Source: Chloroflexi bacterium 13_1_40CM_68_21
GTDB taxonomy: Bacteria > Chloroflexota > Limnocylindria > P2-11E
Direction: 5' to 3'
NCBI GenBank assembly: GCA_001917735.1
Contig: MNEO01000033.1
Coordinates: 1 to 11,654, forward strand
DNA length: 11,654 nt
Position numbers and translations under genes: made by a program. Each line of letters starts with the position of its first letter. The first letter of the stretch is position 1. The notes beneath the pieces are model-generated. The model made no database searches and was not told the origin of the DNA. It saw nothing but the letters and a program-made list of their open reading frames with translations. Below are positions 5,959-11,654 of this stretch, in pieces.

Positions 5959-8091
5959 ATGCCCGACAGCGGCACCCTTCAAGTCCCTCTCGATCGGCCG
6001 GCGGCAAAGGCGCCGTTCCGGCTGGTTCTGCCATGGGGTCTCGCCGGAGACCAGCCTGGAGCCGCGGCGGGCCTGCTCGGAGCGTTGCAAAGCGGCGAGC
6101 GACATACGACGTTGCGGGGTGTAACAGGCTCGGGCAAGACGGTGACGATGGCGAAGGTCATCGCCGAGTCCGGACGGCCGGCGCTCGTCCTCGCCCACAA
6201 CAAGACTCTCGCCGCCCAGCTCTACGGCGAGTTCAAGGAGTTCTTCCCCGAGAACGCCGTCCAGTACTTCGTCTCCTACTACGACTACTACCAGCCCGAG
6301 GCGTACATCGCGCGGAGCGACACGTACATCGAAAAGGACAGCTCACGCAACGACGAGATCGACAAGATGCGCCACTCCGCGACGAGGTCCCTCTTCGAGC
6401 GACGCGACGTGATCATCGTCGCCTCGGTGTCCTGCATCTACGGCCTCGGCGCCCCGGTCGACTACGGTGCGGTCACGGTCCGACTGAACAAAGGCGAGCG
6501 CGTACGGCGCGACACGGTGCTCCGGCACCTCGTCGACATCCAGTACGAACGGACCAACACCGATCTCGTCCGCGGGAAATTCCGTGTGCGCGGCGACACG
6601 CTCGAGATCCAGCCGGCGTACGAGGATCTTGCGGTCCGCATCGAGTTCTTTGGCGATGACGTCGAGCGGATCACGGAGCTCGATCCGCTCACCGGCGAGG
6701 TATTGGCTGAGCGCGACAGGATGGACATCTATCCGGCTCGGCACTTCGTCACCCCACGCGAGAAGCTCCTGGAGGCGATCAAGGACATCGAGGCCGAGCT
6801 CGTCGACCGCGTGAAGGAGCTCGAGGACGCGGGCCGCCTTCTCGAAGCGCAGCGCCTGCGCCAGCGGACCAACTTCGATCTCGAGATGCTCCGGGAAACG
6901 GGCACGTGCGCGGGTGTCGAGAACTACTCGCGACACCTTGCGCGCCGGCCCGCGGGAAGCCGGCCATGGACGCTCCTCGACTACTTCCCGCCGGACTTCC
7001 TGGCGTTCGTCGACGAGTCGCACATCTCCATCCCGCAAGTCCGCGGGATGTACTTCGGCGACCGCTCACGCAAGGAGATCCTCGTCGACTACGGGTTCCG
7101 CCTCCCGAGCGCGCTCGATAACCGGCCGCTCACGTTCCAGGAGTTCGAGCAGCGCCTGGACCAGGCGATCTACGTCTCGGCCACACCCGGCCCGTACGAG
7201 CTCGAGCACTCGCCGCGAGTTATCGAACAGATCATCCGGCCCACTGGGCTCATCGACCCCGAGATCGAGGTTCGCAGGACCGAGGGCCAGATCGACGATC
7301 TCCTCGCCGAGATCAATCTGCGCGTCGAGAGAGGCCAGCGGGCGATCGTCACGACCCTGACCAAGAAGATGGCGGAGGACCTCGCGGACTATCTGCGCGA
7401 GATGGGCGTCAAGGTCCATTACCTCCACTCCGAAATCGAGACTCTGCAGCGGGTCGAGATCCTCCGGGATCTGCGACTCGGCGTATACGACGTCGTGGTC
7501 GGCGTGAACCTGCTCCGCGAGGGCATAGACCTACCCGAGGTCACGCTCGTCGCGATCCTCGACGCGGACAAGGAGGGCTACCTGCGGTCGGAGGGGTCGC
7601 TCATCCAGGTCATCGGTCGCGCCGCGCGGCACGTCGAGGGCCGCGTGATCATGTATGCCGACCGCGTGACGGCGTCCATGAAGGCGGCGATCGAGGAGAC
7701 GGACCGGCGGCGTGAGATCCAGGTCGAGTACAACCGTGATCACGGCATCGAGCCCCAGACCGTGGTGAAAGCGATCCGCGACATCGGGCTGCGGCTGCGG
7801 GATGTGGCCGAGGTGGAAGGATTCGCCGAGAAGGCGAAGCGGCCGATCGCGGCGGGCGAGGTGCCGAAGGACGAGCTCGCACGGCTCATCAAGGATCTCG
7901 AGTCGCAGATGAAGCAGGCCGCGAAAGACCTCGAGTTCGAGCGCGCGGCGGCGCTGCGTGACGAAGTCGTGGAGCTACGCGGCCTGCTCGTCCTCGAGCG
8001 AGGGCCGGAGAGCCTCGACGCCGCCGCGGAGCCGGTTCGGACGACCACGCGCGTGGTGCGCGCCGGTGGCCGGCGGCGGCGCGGCCCCTAA
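5959..8091 (+). CDS. uvrB: UvrABC system protein B (excinuclease subunit)
   Basis: DNA-damage verification helicase-like subunit of nucleotide excision repair; loaded by UvrA, it then recruits UvrC. From ATG 5959 it has 710 residues (714 from ATG 5947). Motifs: Walker A GVTGSGKT (54-61); the beta-hairpin region [10 protein letters not shown] (107-116) that inserts between DNA strands; the DESH Walker B (352-355) within [24 protein letters not shown] (407-414); the helicase C-terminal motifs [11 protein letters not shown] and QVIGRAARH (550-558); and the C-terminal UVR motif (about 643-677, [14 protein letters not shown]) that contacts UvrA and UvrC. About 20 residues precede the conserved FxLxxxxxxAGDQP start, slightly longer than usual. 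Both candidate starts lie just after the SOS operator, consistent with damage induction. The stop TAA is three bases before the next gene, pointing to one transcript with the membrane protein and uvrA. Confidence 0.98.
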   Translation: MPDSGTLQVPLDRPAAKAPFRLVLPWGLAGDQPGAAAGLLGALQSGERHTTLRGVTGSGKTVTMAKVIAESGRPALVLAHNKTLAAQLYGEFKEFFPENAVQYFVSYYDYYQPEAYIARSDTYIEKDSSRNDEIDKMRHSATRSLFERRDVIIVASVSCIYGLGAPVDYGAVTVRLNKGERVRRDTVLRHLVDIQYERTNTDLVRGKFRVRGDTLEIQPAYEDLAVRIEFFGDDVERITELDPLTGEVLAERDRMDIYPARHFVTPREKLLEAIKDIEAELVDRVKELEDAGRLLEAQRLRQRTNFDLEMLRETGTCAGVENYSRHLARRPAGSRPWTLLDYFPPDFLAFVDESHISIPQVRGMYFGDRSRKEILVDYGFRLPSALDNRPLTFQEFEQRLDQAIYVSATPGPYELEHSPRVIEQIIRPTGLIDPEIEVRRTEGQIDDLLAEINLRVERGQRAIVTTLTKKMAEDLADYLREMGVKVHYLHSEIETLQRVEILRDLRLGVYDVVVGVNLLREGIDLPEVTLVAILDADKEGYLRSEGSLIQVIGRAARHVEGRVIMYADRVTASMKAAIEETDRRREIQVEYNRDHGIEPQTVVKAIRDIGLRLRDVAEVEGFAEKAKRPIAAGEVPKDELARLIKDLESQMKQAAKDLEFERAAALRDEVVELRGLLVLERGPESLDAAAEPVRTTTRVVRAGGRRRRGP

Positions 8092-8094
8092 GCC

Positions 8095-8790
8095 ATGCTC
8101 TTGGGCGTGCTCACGGGGCTTGCGGTCCTCGGCGGGATCGCGCTGCTGGTCGTGCTCCTCGTGCAGCGCGGCCGCGAGGGCGTCGATCTCTCTCTGGGCA
8201 GCCTCCTCCGGGTCTATCTCTACCTCGCGTCGCTCGCGGGGGTCATCGCGTTCTCGATCGGTCTCGCTGGGATCCTTGCGTTCGTCCTGGCCGCCGGATT
8301 CGGGCTCGACGTGATCTATGGGGGCCCGACGCCCCAGCCGTACCCGGCGATCGCACCGGCGTGCCCTCCGAACACCACGTGTCCGCCGTTTCCGCAACCG
8401 TTCCCCCCGATCGTGAAGGACGACCGCGAGAGACGCATGGGCGAGGACCTCGTGCGGGGTGTCACGTTCGTGATCTTCGGGGGCGTCTTCTGGGGCGCGC
8501 ACTGGCTCGCGCGCCGATCGCTCGCCCGGCCGGACGAGCACGAGAGCGGTCTCTATCGGGCCTACCTCGTGCTCGGGACCGCGATCTTCGGCATAGCCAC
8601 GATCGTGCTTTTGCCGATGGGCATCTATCAGGCGCTGTCGTACGCGCTCGTTCCAGCGGCTCCCTACTCGTTCCGGCCCGGCGCCGGCGAGGCGCTATCA
8701 GGCGGACTCGCTTCACTCCCGCTCTGGCTCGCGTATCTCTGGCTCGTGATGCGCGCGCTCCGGACGACTCCTGCGCCTCCGGCGGCCTGA
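8095..8790 (+). CDS. Multi-pass membrane protein (DUF5671-like) between uvrB and uvrA
   Basis: Function unknown. The 231-residue product has about five hydrophobic segments (roughly 3-23, 38-68, 119-138, 154-186, 202-220). Segment 2 ([14 protein letters not shown]) followed by a GEDLVRG...WGAHWLARR segment resembles the DUF5671 membrane domain; I offer this as similarity in pattern, not a confirmed match. The second half ([13 protein letters not shown], then [11 protein letters not shown]) looks like a diverged repeat of the first. Between segments 2 and 3 is a proline-rich loop (about 77-106) with a CPPNTTC motif (Cys 90 and 96), which could form a disulfide if outside the membrane. ATG 8095 begins three bases after the uvrB stop, and TGA 8788-8790 is five bases before uvrA. 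It therefore appears to be co-transcribed and translationally coupled with both. No catalytic motif is visible. Confidence 0.85.
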   Translation: MLLGVLTGLAVLGGIALLVVLLVQRGREGVDLSLGSLLRVYLYLASLAGVIAFSIGLAGILAFVLAAGFGLDVIYGGPTPQPYPAIAPACPPNTTCPPFPQPFPPIVKDDRERRMGEDLVRGVTFVIFGGVFWGAHWLARRSLARPDEHESGLYRAYLVLGTAIFGIATIVLLPMGIYQALSYALVPAAPYSFRPGAGEALSGGLASLPLWLAYLWLVMRALRTTPAPPAA

Positions 8791-8795
8791 TTTCC

Positions 8796-11654
8796 ATGCC
8801 GGTCGATCACATCCACGTCAAAGGCGCGCGCGAGCACAACCTGAAGAACGTCGACGTCCGCATCCCGCGCGACAAGATGGTCGTGATCACCGGGCTATCC
8901 GGATCCGGCAAATCGTCGCTCGCGTTCGACACGATCTATGCGGAAGGGCAGCGCCGGTACGTCGAGTCGCTCTCCGCCTACGCGCGCCAGTTCCTCGGTC
9001 AGATGGAGAAGCCCGACGTCGACTTCATCGAGGGCCTCTCGCCCGCGGTCTCGATCGACCAGAAGGGCTCGACGCGGAACCCGCGGTCGACCGTCGGCAC
9101 CGTCACGGAGATCTACGACCACCTGCGGCTGCTCTTCGCGCGTGTCGGCGTGCCGCATTGTCCAAACCACGGCGTCCCGATCGTCGCGCAGACCGTGCAG
9201 GAGATCGTCGACCAGATACAGGCGCTCCCCGAAGGGTCGCGCATCCTCGTCCTCGGGCCGCTCGTGCGCGACCGCAAGGGCGAGCACCAGCAGCTCTTCG
9301 CAACGGCCCGCCGTGGCGGATTCGCGCGCGTGCGGGTCGACGGCATCGTGCGCGACCTGTCGGAGGACATCACGCTCGACAAGATGAAGAAGCACAGCGT
9401 CGAAGTGGTCGTCGACCGCCTCGTGGTCCTGCGCGGAGCGGAGGCCGAGGCGGAGCGCTCCCGGCTGACCGACTCCGTCGAGACGGCTCTGCGGCTTGGC
9501 GAGGGCCTTGCGCTCATCGCCGATTCCGATGGGAAGGGTCCGGAGCGCCTCTTCTCGGAGCGGCTCGCATGCCCGGAGGGCGACTTCTCGATCGGCGAGA
9601 TCGAGCCGCGCACCTTCTCGTTCAACTCGCCGCACGGCGCATGTCCGGCCTGCACGGGCCTCGGGACAAAGCTCGAGCCCGACCCGGACCTGGTGCTCGG
9701 CAACCCGGACCTCTCGCTGAATCAGGGCGGCGTTCTTCCGTGGCAGAAGTCGAGCGGGACGGCGCAGTACCGCATGGCGATCCTCGAAGGCCTGGCCCGC
9801 CGCTTCAAGTTCTCGCTGGACGCGCCGATCAAGACGCTGCCCAAGAAAGCGGTCGACGCGATCCTTCACGGAACCGACGACGCGCTCAAGCTCACGTACG
9901 AAAACCGAAGCGGCCAGCGGCGCTCATATGAGTACGAATGGGAGGGCGTGCTGCCGTGGCTCGACCGCCAGTACCGTGAGACGACCTCCGATTACATCCG
10001 CGCCGACATCGAGCGCTATATGAGCGAGCACCCTTGTCCGGTCTGCAAGGGCAAGCGCCTCAAGCCCGAGGCGCTCGCCGTCACCGTCGCGGGGCGGAAC
10101 ATCGCCGAGGTCACCGCGCTCACCGTCAGCGAAGCGCTCGAGTGGGTCGGGACGCTCGAACGGGAGCGCGGCGGGCTCGGGGTTCGCGAGCGGAAGATCG
10201 CGAAGCAGGTGCTGAAGGAGATCCGGACGCGCCTCGGCTTCCTCGTCGACGTCGGGCTCGACTATCTCACGGTGGACCGTTCCGCGACCACGCTTTCCGG
10301 CGGCGAGGCGCAGCGGATCCGCCTCGCGACCCAGATCGGCTCAGGGCTGATGGGCGTCCTGTACATCCTCGACGAACCCTCGATCGGCCTGCATCAGCGC
10401 GACAACGCGCGGCTCATCCGGACGCTGCTCGGCATGCGCGACCTCGGCAACACGATCCTGGTCGTCGAGCACGACGAGGAGACGATCCGCACCGCCGACT
10501 GGATCGTCGACATCGGCCCGGGCGCGGGCGAGCACGGCGGCGAGATCGTCGCCGAAGGGACGATCGAGGACATCTTGAAGGAGCCTCGCTCCATCACCGG
10601 CGCCTATCTCTCCGGCCGCCGGCGCATTCCTGTCCCGACGCGGAGAAGAAAGCCCAAGCCCGAAGCCATCGTCGTGCGGGGCGCGCGCGAGCACAACCTC
10701 AAGGACATCGACGTGCGCATCCCGCTCGGGATGTTCGTCGCGATCACCGGCGTGTCCGGATCCGGAAAGAGCACGCTGGTGAACGAGATCCTGTACCGGC
10801 GCCTGGCGCAGATCATCTCGCGGGCCAAGGATCGCCCCGGGGCTCACGACCGCATCGAAGGCGTCGAGTTCATCGACAAGGTCATCGAGATCGATCAATC
10901 GCCGATCGGGCGCACACCGCGGTCGAACCCCGCGACGTACACAGGACTCTTCACCCCGATCCGCGAGCTGTTCGCCGCCGTTCCGGAGTCGCGCCTCCGT
11001 GGCTACACCGCCGGTCGCTTCTCGTTCAACGTCAAGGGCGGCCGGTGCGAGGCTTGCGCCGGCGACGGGATCATCAAGATCGAGATGCAGTTCCTGCCGG
11101 ATGTCTACGTGCCGTGCGAGGTCTGCGGTGGCAAGCGCTACAACCGGGAGGCGCTCGAGATCCATTACAAGGGCAAGTCGATCGCCGACGTTCTCGAGAT
11201 GACCGTCGAGGAAGCGCTCGGGTTCTTCGCGAACGTCCCCGCGTGCGAGACGAAGCTGCGCACGCTGAACGACGTCGGCCTCGGGTACATCCACCTCGGT
11301 CAGCCGGCGACGACGCTATCGGGTGGCGAAGCGCAGCGCATCAAGCTCGCGACCGAGCTCTCGCGGCGCGCGACCGGACGAACGCTGTACATCCTGGACG
11401 AGCCGACGACGGGTCTCCACTTCGCCGACGTCGAGCGCCTGCTCGAAGTGCTTCATCGCCTCGTAGACGCGGGCAACACCGTCGTGGTGATCGAACACAA
11501 CCTCGACGTCGTAAAGACGGCGGACCATGTCATCGATCTCGGCCCCGAGGGCGGGAAGGCCGGCGGCGAGGTCATCGCCGAGGGCACACCCGAAGCGGTC
11601 GCTCGTGTGCGTCGCTCCTTTACCGGACGCTACCTGCGCGATCTGCTCGCGACC
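8796..11654 (+). CDS. uvrA: UvrABC system protein A (excinuclease ATPase), 3' end cut by window
   Basis: Damage-sensing ATPase of nucleotide excision repair; as a dimer it binds lesions and loads UvrB. All 953 codons from ATG 8796 to the window edge are open. The family is usually 940-970 residues and the end ([10 protein letters not shown]) looks terminal, so only a few residues are missing. Motifs: Walker A GLSGSGKS (33-40) and GVSGSGKS (652-659); signatures LSGGEAQR (500-507 and 841-848); [11 protein letters not shown] and [12 protein letters not shown] Cys pair CPVC (414/417) lies in the [11 protein letters not shown] segment, and the C-terminal zinc module is CEAC (751/754) with CEVC (774/777). 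The first zinc module keeps CPAC (283/286), but its partner reads C259-P-E-G-D, lacking the usual second Cys or His. The start lies five bases after the membrane gene, with no clear Shine-Dalgarno, so translational coupling is likely. Confidence 0.98.
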   Translation, partial: MPVDHIHVKGAREHNLKNVDVRIPRDKMVVITGLSGSGKSSLAFDTIYAEGQRRYVESLSAYARQFLGQMEKPDVDFIEGLSPAVSIDQKGSTRNPRSTVGTVTEIYDHLRLLFARVGVPHCPNHGVPIVAQTVQEIVDQIQALPEGSRILVLGPLVRDRKGEHQQLFATARRGGFARVRVDGIVRDLSEDITLDKMKKHSVEVVVDRLVVLRGAEAEAERSRLTDSVETALRLGEGLALIADSDGKGPERLFSERLACPEGDFSIGEIEPRTFSFNSPHGACPACTGLGTKLEPDPDLVLGNPDLSLNQGGVLPWQKSSGTAQYRMAILEGLARRFKFSLDAPIKTLPKKAVDAILHGTDDALKLTYENRSGQRRSYEYEWEGVLPWLDRQYRETTSDYIRADIERYMSEHPCPVCKGKRLKPEALAVTVAGRNIAEVTALTVSEALEWVGTLERERGGLGVRERKIAKQVLKEIRTRLGFLVDVGLDYLTVDRSATTLSGGEAQRIRLATQIGSGLMGVLYILDEPSIGLHQRDNARLIRTLLGMRDLGNTILVVEHDEETIRTADWIVDIGPGAGEHGGEIVAEGTIEDILKEPRSITGAYLSGRRRIPVPTRRRKPKPEAIVVRGAREHNLKDIDVRIPLGMFVAITGVSGSGKSTLVNEILYRRLAQIISRAKDRPGAHDRIEGVEFIDKVIEIDQSPIGRTPRSNPATYTGLFTPIRELFAAVPESRLRGYTAGRFSFNVKGGRCEACAGDGIIKIEMQFLPDVYVPCEVCGGKRYNREALEIHYKGKSIADVLEMTVEEALGFFANVPACETKLRTLNDVGLGYIHLGQPATTLSGGEAQRIKLATELSRRATGRTLYILDEPTTGLHFADVERLLEVLHRLVDAGNTVVVIEHNLDVVKTADHVIDLGPEGGKAGGEVIAEGTPEAVARVRRSFTGRYLRDLLAT

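Overview
The window is about 11.7 kb of GC-rich, densely packed bacterial chromosome with no RNA gene, CRISPR array, insertion sequence or phage gene that I can recognise. Gene content (UvrABC excision repair, a Gram-positive-type SOS box, a Tad/Flp pilus CpaB, a DUF5671-like membrane protein) and high G+C fit a Chloroflexota-like or other monoderm-type lineage. That placement is inference from content and composition, not a phylogenetic result.

Left part (1-2401): the 3' four fifths of mutM (formamidopyrimidine-DNA glycosylase) enters from the left edge. It is followed by a small membrane methyltransferase gene of the isoprenylcysteine/phospholipid type, which is broken by a one-base frameshift near 1049. 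A convergent minus-strand gene (2401 down to about 1430 or 1151) encodes an unrecognised protein that looks like a beta-propeller; its predicted C-terminus runs over the methyltransferase gene.

Middle part (2447-5809): a two-domain ABC-F ATPase is translationally coupled to coaE (dephospho-CoA kinase). Convergent to coaE, overlapping it by 35 bp, is cpaB/rcpC, a Tad/Flp pilus assembly protein.

Right part (5810-11654): a 137-149 bp divergent spacer carries a perfect inverted-repeat LexA/SOS box (GAAC-N4-GTTC) just in front of uvrB. uvrB, a small multi-pass membrane protein and uvrA follow with gaps of 3 and 5 bases. They read as one SOS-controlled nucleotide excision repair operon with an uncharacterised membrane protein between the two Uvr subunits. 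uvrA is still open at the right edge but appears nearly complete.

Working together: MutM (base excision) and UvrA/UvrB (nucleotide excision) make this a repair-rich neighbourhood, interleaved with housekeeping genes (coaE, ABC-F). No wholly new multi-gene defence or mobile system is evident. The points most worth following up are the membrane gene inside the uvr operon, the SOS box with extra half-sites, the frameshifted methyltransferase, and the orphan propeller gene. There is no gene-free stretch over 300 bases; the largest gaps are 693-878 and 5810-5958.
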